Part shown: piece by piece, positions 9,446-18,187 of the stretch
Layout of the letters: the number at the start of each line of letters is the position of its first letter
Numbering within the stretch: position 1 is the first letter of the stretch
NCBI GenBank assembly: GCA_037178625.1
Contig: CM074130.1
Location: forward strand, 992,001-1,056,000
DNA: 64,000 nucleotides
Reading direction: 5' to 3'
DNA from: Skeletonema tropicum
Lineage: Eukaryota; Bacillariophyta; Thalassiosirophyceae; Thalassiosirales; Thalassiosiraceae
Made by a program: the position numbers and the translations under genes
The notes under the pieces: generated by a model
Database searches by the model: none
What the model saw: the letters and a program-made list of their open reading frames with translations, nothing else
What the model was told of the DNA's origin: nothing

Positions 9446-10977
9446 GTGAATGTAGTCTAGAGCTGAGGTATTAATTCCGTATTATAGCTTGTTTAAACAG
9501 TGCTAACAGTAACTTGAGTTAGCTTCATCGATGTAATTGAATGTTCTCTATTTGAGTGAAATATCTATTAGTGTTACTTCAGCTTGAAAGAGTTGGTTGA
9601 AAGAGCTCCCACAAGCTATACCCGAAGACTGATCCTGAGTGCAGATGGGATTGAGCACGACAGAATAGATACTTCTCGTTTCTCGTCAATCATGAGAACA
9701 TCTGAATATCGTAAAATGTTAAATATGATCATTCTCTGAATATCCCACCTGTAGTATCCTCCCCTTCAATCTACACGTCCCTTCCATCATGGGAACCCTC
9801 TCATGAAAGACCACGGGAGCAATCATTTGCGCTCATGCCTACACATGAATTGGACTAGCAAGTGGCTGCACTCGTCGAGGCCGCGCACGAGACTCATCTT
9901 CTTCAAACCTGGCAATGTCCACTTCAATAATTTGCTTCCTGCCATTTGCCAACGTTTGATTATTCTTTTCCCTCCATGATGACCCGATCAGCTACCCGAA
10001 ATGCCGATGAAAATTGTGGTAATATTACCGCTACCGCGACAACAGCTCCAATGACTGACAACGGCAACGAAAATGATGCGAGTGCAGTCTGTGCCTATGG
10101 CAACATTGGTGAACCTCCGGCAGTCCTTTCGGAAGTAACAAATACACCAAAAAGAACAGTCTGGTCAAGCGCATTGGCGTGAACCCCTCTAGGCTTTGAG
10201 GGCCGAACTGCAGCTTCCGCAATTGTATTCGTTCGAAGGGAATCGAAGAAGCGCCAAAGACGGAAGGTAAGTTCTTCAGGGAATGCATTTGATCTAAATA
10301 GAAGCAAATGATATAAGCACCTAACCCCACGATCCCGGCCATACATCTTCCATATGCTCAACTCCTATGACTAAGGATTGTTCTACGAGAATAACGACGG
10401 ACTCAGCATGTCCACACCGCGTAGCATTGGTGCCACCGCCCATTCACTTCACATTGCGGAGAGCAGAAAAAGCGGCTACTTTGAATGGATTCAAACATAC
10501 CTCCCGTCTTCCAACTCCAAAACCCTGAAGAGAGCATGAGTAAGAGGTTTGAACGTGGCGACGTTTCATGGGACAGTTCCATCGTAGGAGATTTGCTAAA
10601 GCTGAATGGAAAAGATCTTCAACTGTACTTCACCACAGCTTTTGACAAGGAGATCACTGTGGATTTGTCCAATATAAGATGTACCGCGTCTTTGTGAGGA
10701 AGATCATCTTTTTACTGGAATACGTCCGGGCAAAGAAATACGATGTACACAACGGAGGACCTTCCCTCTTACGTCACGTTTATGACACTCTCTCCAAGAG
10801 ATTGATTGCCTCTCAGAGATCTTTTTGCATCTATCGAGAAGAGTGGTTATATATGACATCAAAAACATATATTGTGGGAGGCGAGGGGGGGCGTACGGAT
10901 CAATCTTAAAAGATTACGTCGCTTTTGTTGTTCACACGTCTTTACTAAAGAAACCATATATCCATACATGTGGATAT
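9446..10977. other. Gene-poor interval with weak ORFs only
   Basis: Short plus-strand frames occur at 9976-10182 (MMTRSATRNADENCGN...), 10485-10697 and 10679-10909, but none shows a domain, a signal peptide or a convincing splice arrangement linking them. They may be decayed exons. A 25-base stretch at 10897-10922 repeats 8109-8133 with one mismatch. Confidence 0.4.
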
Positions 10978-12036
10978 TTAATTATTGTCCACCCCCTGCC
11001 CTTGCATTGATCTATATTTCTCAATCAATCTATCTGCCCAATATCGTGCAATCATCAATCGAGCAACACGTCTATCTGATCTAAAACTGGGATTGTTGCT
11101 TGTGTTGTTGTCACTACTACTACTTTGTCCATCATCCTTTCCAGCTCCATCATCATCATCACTGCCATGATGATCATTTTTGTTATCATCATCATCATCG
11201 GCCATATTATTCGCCGCTCGTGCCAACAGTGTAGGTCCAGCCAAAGTAATCATTCGCTTTAGAAATATACCCAATGTCGTTTCATCCACTTTCCACTCCT
11301 CTTCACTATCCTCTATTATTATATTTTCGGCAACATTCAAATGGAATCCCTGAATCCTGCTGTCATAATTCAAGACAGTTTCAAATAATTCTTCCCCATT
11401 CTCCTCCAAACCGTTATCATCATCATTGGAGCAAGAAGAAGTAGAAGGTGGTGGTGCATCAACTCCATACCCAGTGTGTTGGAAATTGGATAGCTGCTCC
11501 ACGACTGCGCAAAATACAATCGCGTAGGCACTGGTAATGTTGTAGTTTGATTTGAGTATTTCAGTTAGGCCGGATCTTTGCAATTGAAATATATCTCGGA
11601 GTTCGTATGGAGATAGTTGAGTGGTGCAAAAGTGGTGTAGGATTGGTATGGCGTCTTGAATATCTATGGATGGTTCATCATCATCATTCGTAGTACCACC
11701 GTTGTTATTATTTTTGGATGATGCATTGTCATCCTCTTTCACCACCACCTCCTCCAAAAAAGCACGATAGTCCCTCATCTCCTTCTTCATCTTATACCGT
11801 AACAATAATCGATCCCCCCATATCTGATCTCTCATATCTTCCGGCCACGGTGATTGTTTCGCAGCATTGATTTCACGTGTTTTGGAATCGGTTTCAAGAT
11901 CGGACATGGCGTTGATTAGTCCCTCGAGTCCTCCGGGGGCGAAGAGGTGGGGAAAACCACAGCAGGCGCAGGAACCGCCTTGGACGTAGTCGAACATGAC
12001 CTTGTCGAGGAGCCAATTGTCGCTGAATCGGCTCAT
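10978..12036 (-). CDS. Unknown acidic protein, 352 aa
   Basis: Not recognised. The N-terminal ~100 residues look folded and carry CACCGF close to the start (MSRFSDNWLLDKVMFDYVQGGSCACCGF). Three low-complexity stretches follow: Asn-rich (SSKNNNNGG), Asp/Asn-rich and a long Asp-rich run (MADDDDDNKNDHHGSDDDDG). Between them are predicted helical blocks (IPILHHFCTTQLSPYELRDIFQL; LGIFLKRMITLAGPTLLARAANN). The C terminus is basic and helical (RRVARLMIARYWADRLIEKYRSM). No signal peptide or membrane span, so nuclear or cytosolic. It is divergent from the TMTC-like gene with 284 bases between start codons, so the two may share a bidirectional promoter. Confidence 0.65.
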   Translation of the reverse strand: MSRFSDNWLLDKVMFDYVQGGSCACCGFPHLFAPGGLEGLINAMSDLETDSKTREINAAKQSPWPEDMRDQIWGDRLLLRYKMKKEMRDYRAFLEEVVVKEDDNASSKNNNNGGTTNDDDEPSIDIQDAIPILHHFCTTQLSPYELRDIFQLQRSGLTEILKSNYNITSAYAIVFCAVVEQLSNFQHTGYGVDAPPPSTSSCSNDDDNGLEENGEELFETVLNYDSRIQGFHLNVAENIIIEDSEEEWKVDETTLGIFLKRMITLAGPTLLARAANNMADDDDDNKNDHHGSDDDDGAGKDDGQSSSSDNNTSNNPSFRSDRRVARLMIARYWADRLIEKYRSMQGQGVDNN

Positions 12037-12320
12037 TGTTGTTGTTGGCTGTGATAAGAAGTATATTGACGATGTTACATATGCACTATGCTATCCAAGG
12101 AGAAAATAAGCGAGAGATGTGTTGCTTTTTTTGGCTTTTGCCAGCTCCAAGAGATCTTTTTTGCACGTAGGAACTCCTACTGATGCGGTACCAAAGTGGC
12201 GCCAACGATCATCGAGCAAAAAATATCTTCACCATGGGCCATGGGATTTTTACCGGCTAATTCAGTGCATATGCATGCCGATGTCATTTCAAGCTACCCT
12301 GTTACAAGTCTGACGATAAA
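12037..12320. promoter_or_regulatory. Bidirectional intergenic promoter region, partly duplicated at 7855
   Basis: Only 284 bases separate the divergent start codons of the acidic protein (12036) and the TMTC-like gene (12321). The TMTC-proximal 216 bases (12105-12320) are the region copied at 7855. They include a TTTTTTTGGCTTTTGCC tract and TCTGACGATAAA immediately before the ATG. No TATA box is evident. Confidence 0.5.
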
Positions 12321-12348
12321 ATGAAGAAGCAAAGAAGCAGCTCATCCA
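12105..12348 (+). repeat. Promoter/leader segment duplicated at 7855-8090
   Basis: Parent or sister copy of the truncated duplication at 7855-8090; it covers the last part of the intergenic region and the first nine codons of the TMTC-like gene. Confidence 0.85.
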
Positions 12349-14639
12349 TACCGAGCAGCAGCAGCAGCAGCAACAGCAGCTGGCGGCTCCCATCAATACT
12401 CATCTATCTCCTCTCCATTGCAATTTACATCCATCCACTAACACTATCCCCCACACCAGCCAACACCTCCTCCTCATCATCATCATCACCAAAATGGCCA
12501 TTAATTACAAATCCAAAACCACAACTAGACGAAGCTCACATTATGACACTTGAAAATCACGACATTCATCCTCCATCGTCAGCGAAACAGTATCAATGGA
12601 TGGAGGCATGGCATAATGATTATTGGGGACGACCACTCAACGGGGAAAGTAGTCATAAATCATGGAGGCCTATATCCGTTTGGTCCTTTCGATTTCTCAA
12701 GGGTAGTCGTCGTCATCAGACGACTACGGTGTGTCGAATTATCTTTGGATTGTTGGGGAGAGTGATTGGTATTTTGGTCCAAGTTGTAATGACATTATTA
12801 TTTGTGGGTATCAAACGAAGTGAGTGGCAGGAGATCGTTTCGTTGGGTAAAAGTGCCTTCCAACACGAGGAGTTGGTATTGACATCGGAACTATTCATCC
12901 ATCGATTTGTCAATGTGTTGATTCATGTGGCTTTGGTTCAACTTGTTGGAGTTGTCGCCCGATTACTCTTTGCTACTATTACTACTACCGCTTCTGTTGG
13001 TGCTAATAATGCTACGACAAACAATCAGCAGCAGCAACAGCAACAAAGACTGCTACGATATACGCAATATACAGCACAACTCCTCTTTGCACTCCATCCA
13101 ACACACGTTGAGGCAGTTGCCAATATAGCCAATCGTCCTCATTTATTGGCATTACTATTCAATGTCACAATTGTCGATCCGACCATCCCATTTGTTGCAG
13201 TGGGTGTGTTGGGTGCACTGGGATTACTTTCGGCAGAGACGGGGATATTTCAGTACCCTGCGATTGTTTTGACGATGACGGCTATTCAGTATCGGAGGGA
13301 GTTGGTACAGCTGTCGATAGAGAAGGGGGAGGGGGCTGCGGCTGGGGAAGATGATGATTCGTCCTTATTGAATGAGGAGAATGCAGAGAGTGATCATGAG
13401 CCATCATCATCATCATCATTGTCACTTTTACTCAAGACATTCTTCAAACTTCTCCCACGATACATCCTGCTGGTAATGACATCCATATCCTATCTACTCT
13501 ACAGATACGCAAATGGATCCCTCTCTATCCCCGATGGTCTCATCCGACCAGCTGAAAATCCATTCTATAACAAAATCGACAATGCAGAATGGACCTATCA
13601 ACATCGCATCATTAACTACTCCTATGTACTGAGTTTACACATTATGAAATCCTTTGGTGTGGAGATTATTGGCTTTAGTCACGAGTATGGATTTGATTGT
13701 ATTCCTGAGATTAAGGTGCCGATTGTTCAACAAACTTCGTCAACTTCATGGACAATGGATTTGAGAGTGCTTTTGCCTTTATCGTTGGTGGTGGTGTTTG
13801 TTGGTTTGGTTGTTTGGGCTTGGTATGGGAGAATTGGACGGCAGCAGCAACAAACCAAGGATGTTTCAAGTAGCAAGAAGCAACTTACACAACAACAACA
13901 CGATCGGATACAACGTCTGCTCCTCCTCCTTACATTCTTCGCTTGGTTTGCAACACTATTTCCGATAGCAGGATTTCTTAAGGTTGGAACATTCGTAGCA
14001 GATCGTTTAGTTGTTGCAAGTACTTTTGGGACTTGCATCTTTGCAGGACGCCTCATTGCTATATGGTTGACTGCAGATGACGATGATGACACCAACTCCA
14101 ACAATCAACATCAGTCAAATCTGGCTATTCAGCCCAAAACGATTATCAAACACACTATCCTCCTATACCTATTCACAAATCATCTTGCGAAGCAAACACA
14201 CAAACGATCATCTGAGTGGATGGACGAATACTCTTTAATGACCAGCAGTTTGAAGGCATGCCCAAGAAGTATCAAGTCAAACCTTGAAGCGAGCAAACTC
14301 TTCTCTGGTCTCGTCCCTCAGATGTTGGATTTGGACAAGGCTCTCTCACTCATTAAGAATGCTCAATCGATCGATCCAACATATTGTGACGTCCATATGC
14401 AATACGCCCACGTGTACTTTCAGCAAGAAAAGCTTCTCTCTTTTGAGCAGGAGCTTGTCGAAGCGTTATTATGTCCATTTACTATGGGGCAAGCTATGAC
14501 TAACTGGAACCGATATTGGCAGGTGATGCTAAATAGCGGAGATAGTGTCGCGAGCGGGAGGTACACGAAATACATGGAGAGATTACAGGGTGAAATTGAC
14601 AAGGCTGCGAAAGAAGAAGCAAGCAAAGCGAAGAGATAG
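12321..14639 (+). CDS. TMTC-like (DUF1736 family) membrane protein with C-terminal TPR region
   Basis: Resembles the TMTC proteins, ER membrane O-mannosyltransferase-type glycosyltransferases (GT-C fold plus lumenal TPRs). Visible family signatures are a luminal WHNDYWGRPLNGESSHKSWRPISV block (compare the NDFWG...SHKSYRP motif), HPTHVEAVANIANRPHLLALLF (compare HP-H-EAVA...R-ELL), and RPAENPFYNK. Several hydrophobic segments lie around residues 20-45, 120-150, 190-220, 280-310, 380-405, 490-520 and 560-610. The C-terminal ~150 residues, including PQMLDLDKALSLIKNAQSIDPTYCDVHMQYAHVYFQQ, look like TPR repeats. It is 772 aa, within the TMTC range though with fewer TPRs than animal members. Ser- and Gln-rich insertions are typical of diatom proteins. 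The substrate is not predictable. Confidence 0.8.
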   Translation: MKKQRSSSSIPSSSSSSNSSWRLPSILIYLLSIAIYIHPLTLSPTPANTSSSSSSSPKWPLITNPKPQLDEAHIMTLENHDIHPPSSAKQYQWMEAWHNDYWGRPLNGESSHKSWRPISVWSFRFLKGSRRHQTTTVCRIIFGLLGRVIGILVQVVMTLLFVGIKRSEWQEIVSLGKSAFQHEELVLTSELFIHRFVNVLIHVALVQLVGVVARLLFATITTTASVGANNATTNNQQQQQQQRLLRYTQYTAQLLFALHPTHVEAVANIANRPHLLALLFNVTIVDPTIPFVAVGVLGALGLLSAETGIFQYPAIVLTMTAIQYRRELVQLSIEKGEGAAAGEDDDSSLLNEENAESDHEPSSSSSLSLLLKTFFKLLPRYILLVMTSISYLLYRYANGSLSIPDGLIRPAENPFYNKIDNAEWTYQHRIINYSYVLSLHIMKSFGVEIIGFSHEYGFDCIPEIKVPIVQQTSSTSWTMDLRVLLPLSLVVVFVGLVVWAWYGRIGRQQQQTKDVSSSKKQLTQQQHDRIQRLLLLLTFFAWFATLFPIAGFLKVGTFVADRLVVASTFGTCIFAGRLIAIWLTADDDDDTNSNNQHQSNLAIQPKTIIKHTILLYLFTNHLAKQTHKRSSEWMDEYSLMTSSLKACPRSIKSNLEASKLFSGLVPQMLDLDKALSLIKNAQSIDPTYCDVHMQYAHVYFQQEKLLSFEQELVEALLCPFTMGQAMTNWNRYWQVMLNSGDSVASGRYTKYMERLQGEIDKAAKEEASKAKR

Positions 14640-14773
14640 CGCGATGAAATATTGTAAAATAAGTAGCGTCAACTGGTAATTAAAAACAAAGTGACATGAA
14701 CATTCAACATCCAATTGCAACATATATACATCATGTACGCCGACGAAGCTGCTAAAATTAAAATGCAGCATGC

Positions 14774-14920
14774 GCACTCCACCTAAAGAACAAATAAATA
14801 AAAAAGTTGATCAGATTAGAAATCTACACGAGTATAATCTTGACTTGCTTAGGTACAACGTACGGTCTTTTTCTGCCGAAAGGATTGCCAGACAGCAAGC
14901 ACTCCACCTAAAGAACAAAT
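14774..14920. mobile_element. Possible ~103-bp insertion flanked by a 22-bp direct repeat
   Basis: The 22-base sequence at 14774-14795 (GCACTCCACCTAAAGAACAA plus two bases) is repeated exactly at 14899-14920. The 103 bases between start with an A-rich stretch (AAATAAAAAAG). This fits a tiny 5'-truncated LINE or SINE-like insertion with a TSD. It lies between the convergent TMTC-like and CitE-MaoC genes. Confidence 0.45.
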
Positions 14921-14988
14921 CTTTACACCAAAATTGCTTCTTGATCTTTTTGAGGTGTTGCGTGCCAGGGAATGAATTCGCGATTGTG

Positions 14989-16767
14989 CTATTTTTCGAG
15001 CGCAGTAGCTTCAGCTTGGAACAAAACAGAAGAGAAAATCTTGCCTCCATTATCACGTAAGACTGATAAATGCCAATTCAAGTTATCACATTCTTCTTCC
15101 TTTTCATTGCTGACAACATACGTAGAGACGACGTAGTCCACATTGCTCTTCATTGGCGCATGATACGTAATGTTTTCAAAGCGAAGATTCTCGAAGTCAT
15201 CTAGTGCATGATGTGAAAGATGCAGTGTAGAGGGCACAGTGGGCTCTTCGATGTGGTGTAGAGGCGCATCCAAGTGCAACAGGCTGCAGTATTGGGAGTG
15301 CGTGTCCTTCGAAATAGACTTGATGGATTTACTCTCGATCAAAATAGATTGTTCTATCAAGGACTCTACTCTCTCCACAGTCATGTTTTTGTAATTCTTC
15401 AGATCTTCACTGAGATGACAGTACATACCTTCGTCTGCGTTGTCGTCGAACTCAAGTTGGCGTTCAATCAAGCGTCTCTCTAGCTCGCAGAGAGTTTGGT
15501 GAGCTTTGTCTAAGATTTGGACTTTTGCTGTTACAATCACATTACCTGACGAAGTCTGCCTTCGACCGATGGTTTGCGAAGATACGTACTTTGCATCTCG
15601 ATAGGACTTTCCGTCCATATTCGACGAGAGTTTGACATTGGAGAATCCTAGATTTGCAATTAGATCATTGTGGCGTGGATGGCAGGTAGTTGACAACGCT
15701 ATCATCACGAGAGTATTCAAGAATTCTGAATCGTTGGCATCCGTATGACCTTCAAATCCATTATTCACATTCTTTGCCATCGATAGCAGCAAGGGAACTC
15801 TGCTGAGTGTGAGATCAGTCACATTCTCAATATGTGTCGTAGCCTTTGCCCGAATATTGTCGTGCTGCTTCAAATACCAATGCTTCTGTTTCATGTGCGG
15901 AGGTCCGACAAAATCGTCTCCTGAATTCAATTTATACGGAGTTTGTCTCCTCTCCAACCACGGATGAATACTTTCCATGCATTCTTCCACCTTGTCGGGA
16001 CAAGGTGAAAAGATCTCATTTGCAATAGATGTCTGTAGTGGATGCAATAGGATTCCTGATCGAAAGCCAGCATCATGACCAGATTGAAAATGTCGTTCCG
16101 CTACCACACCACAGTCCAATGCCAAAGGAGGTGTGTCAATTGGGACCACACCATGGCACAAGCAAGCATTCAACACATCCCAGCGTAGCTGCGGCAGTAA
16201 TAGATCGTATTTAACCTGAGCAAATCTAAAGTAATCTCCTGCTCCTGCAAAGACTCCCTTGATTTCTTTGTGACTCCCAAGAGTGTCATGCAGATTCTTC
16301 AGTCCCAAGGGAGTTTCGCAAATAATTTGCAAGCCACCATGCTGCGTCAACCACGTTTCGTCAATGTGGTTAATCATATTGATGTACTCCTTGACATCGT
16401 CACCAGAGTCACACATTGGCAGAATGATCCAGTAAACTTGTTTCTGTTTCATACTCACAGATAGCTCATCCAAAATAGTCGACCCGCTCTCATGAGTCTC
16501 ATCCCTCTCCAATTCAGTGACACGTACGGAAAATTTCATATTTGGATAGGTGATGTGCGCCATCCCCAACCCCTCGGCCACAGTAGACCGCATGCCGGGA
16601 GGGCAACCATCTTGGAAATCGAAGATGAGTACATCACTCTTCATAGTTTCCTTCCAATACCTATTTCGGCCTAGACCGGCCTTCGGATGTAGAAATAGAT
16701 GGCTTCGGGCAACATGTTTCATGCGCGCCGACGACATTAACGATTGAAGCATTTGACGGGCTGCCAT
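14989..16767 (-). CDS. CitE-like lyase fused to a MaoC-like (double hot-dog) hydratase domain, probably mitochondrial
   Basis: The N-terminal ~300 residues match the HpcH/HpaI-CitE family (citramalyl-/malyl-CoA lyases): RSHLFLHPKAG (substrate strand), DVLIFDFQDGCPPGMRS, the metal-ligand Glu in IICETPLGLKNL, and GAGDYFRFAQ. The C-terminal ~260 residues look like MaoC hot-dog folds: NLGFSNVKL...GKSYRDAKYVSSQTIGRRQTSSGNVIVTAKVQI is the typical first hot-dog, and HALDDFENLRFENITYHAPM... probably the second. The basic start (MAARQMLQSLMSSARMKHVARS) fits a mitochondrial targeting peptide. A lyase acting on a 3-hydroxyacyl-CoA fused to an enoyl-CoA hydratase would link hydration and C-C cleavage of branched C4-C5 dicarboxyl-CoA intermediates (mesaconyl-, itaconyl- or citramalyl-type); that substrate is inference. 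The usual DLED metal motif reads DFQD here. Length 592 aa, single exon. Confidence 0.75.
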   Translation of the reverse strand: MAARQMLQSLMSSARMKHVARSHLFLHPKAGLGRNRYWKETMKSDVLIFDFQDGCPPGMRSTVAEGLGMAHITYPNMKFSVRVTELERDETHESGSTILDELSVSMKQKQVYWIILPMCDSGDDVKEYINMINHIDETWLTQHGGLQIICETPLGLKNLHDTLGSHKEIKGVFAGAGDYFRFAQVKYDLLLPQLRWDVLNACLCHGVVPIDTPPLALDCGVVAERHFQSGHDAGFRSGILLHPLQTSIANEIFSPCPDKVEECMESIHPWLERRQTPYKLNSGDDFVGPPHMKQKHWYLKQHDNIRAKATTHIENVTDLTLSRVPLLLSMAKNVNNGFEGHTDANDSEFLNTLVMIALSTTCHPRHNDLIANLGFSNVKLSSNMDGKSYRDAKYVSSQTIGRRQTSSGNVIVTAKVQILDKAHQTLCELERRLIERQLEFDDNADEGMYCHLSEDLKNYKNMTVERVESLIEQSILIESKSIKSISKDTHSQYCSLLHLDAPLHHIEEPTVPSTLHLSHHALDDFENLRFENITYHAPMKSNVDYVVSTYVVSNEKEEECDNLNWHLSVLRDNGGKIFSSVLFQAEATALEK

Positions 16768-16989
16768 TTTGCTGGAGGGAAGGGGAAGGAAGGATGTTGT
16801 CTACTCCTACTTATCTGCTTACAATTTATTATTGATTTTGTTTATCTATCTATCACAGAAAGAGAATGACTGAGTGAAAGAACCTTTGGGGCTTTTGTGA
16901 GCGTGCATCTATTATTATTTCATGTCAAGTCCGACGATGACGTAGCCGTCAGGTAGTCTTACTTATGTAATGACCCTTCTTCGGTTTTC

Positions 16990-17006
16990 CGACTGCCGGT
17001 GTGGGT
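16990..17006. repeat. Left target-site duplication of LINE-1D
   Basis: CGACTGCCGGTGTGGGT, identical to 24490-24506. Confidence 0.9.
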
Positions 17007-17303
17007 ACTTTTCCGTCTGCGGTGCCGGACCTCATTTGGTACAAAAGTCAAAATCAACGTAGGAATTCAAAAATCTACACAAACTTAAACTCAAAAAATC
17101 ATCAAAAAAACGACCACCATGACAACAAAGCAACATCAATACGCCGCGTAATCAACCGCCGCCAACGATAATATTCTAACCTTCTAATAGCAAATAAGTA
17201 TATCAAACGCCATCAGCCGCCGCCGCCTGTGCTCTGACATCTCAAATTTAACTAGCAGTCACTACGGACTACTAGATCGCTTCGCCGCCCAACACCCAAC
17301 GAG

Positions 17304-17782
17304 CTCCCGCACCTTCACAAGAAAAGCCATTTTCTCATTGGATTCAAATTATTCCGCCAATCAAATTATATATACGGAACTCCGCCGCTAAAATAATCTG
17401 GTTTGGCACCTCACGAGATATTCGAGAGAGGGAAGTTATCTACTCCGAGGCTTCCAGAGAATATTGGTCATTATTTCTGCCTCCAACGCGAACCCAATCA
17501 AATTCAAATTCGGTTCGCTTCAACCTTCAACCATTGAAAAGATTCTACATACTCAAATCAATCAATACTAGATTCCTTTCCGTTTCATTCACTCCCGCAC
17601 CTTCACAAGAAAAGCCATTTTCTCATTGGATTCAAATTATTCCGCCAATCAAATTATATATACGGAACTCCGCCGCTAAAATAATCTGGTTTGGCACCTC
17701 ACGAGATATTCGAGAGAGGGAAGTCATCTACTCCGAGGCTTCCAGAGAATTTAGGTCATTATTTCTGCCTCCAACGCGAACC
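17304..17782 (+). repeat. 191-bp direct repeats in the LINE-1D 5' region
   Basis: Copies at 17304-17494 and 17592-17782, offset 288 bases, nearly identical from CTCCCGCACCTTCACAAG to CTCCAACGCGAACC. Both include an ATTATATATACGG motif that could act as TATA box. Repeated 5' units are known as promoter monomers in some LINEs; that role here is inference. Confidence 0.85.
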
Positions 17783-18031
17783 ATTCAAATCATTGTGCAC
17801 GTTCGCCTCATCGCTGGAAAGTTTCTGCTGTCCTTTCATAGACATTCCGGAATCTTCTTCTGCCACCATCGTGACCAAACTTTCTACCAACATCAAATAC
17901 ATTGATTGGTCAATACTTACCTACCTGGAACATCTTCCATCTTCTATACCTGGTGAGATCTTCCCTACAGTAATTCCAATTCATCTTACTTGAATAGATC
18001 ATCAACCTATGTCGTCTATTAAGCGATAAGT

Positions 18032-18187
18032 ATGATTGATCTACTTGAATTTTATGAAGATATGGGCTACCAACCCGCTATTGATGTCACGTCGCCAGAC
18101 TCAACAAACTTCAGCCAAGATCTGCTCTCCAAAGATAATGAGTGGAGAGAGATGACTGGAGTGGAGGAGGCGGCGAATATGGTATAG
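18032..18187 (+). CDS. Upstream overlapping ORF in LINE-1D (51 aa)
   Basis: ATG at 18032, stop at 18185-18187. It overlaps the start of the giant ORF frame (open from 18142) in a different phase. The peptide (MIDLLEFYEDMGYQPA...) has no known domain. The giant frame has no ATG until 18394, so this ORF could feed into it by frameshift or reinitiation. Confidence 0.35.
   Translation: MIDLLEFYEDMGYQPAIDVTSPDSTNFSQDLLSKDNEWREMTGVEEAANMV

Noticed and set aside
16990..17303. LTR retrotransposon for the 17-24 kb element because of long direct repeats at the 5' end
   Set aside because: Both repeats lie on the same side of the ORF and the domain order EN-RT-RNase H without integrase is that of a LINE.
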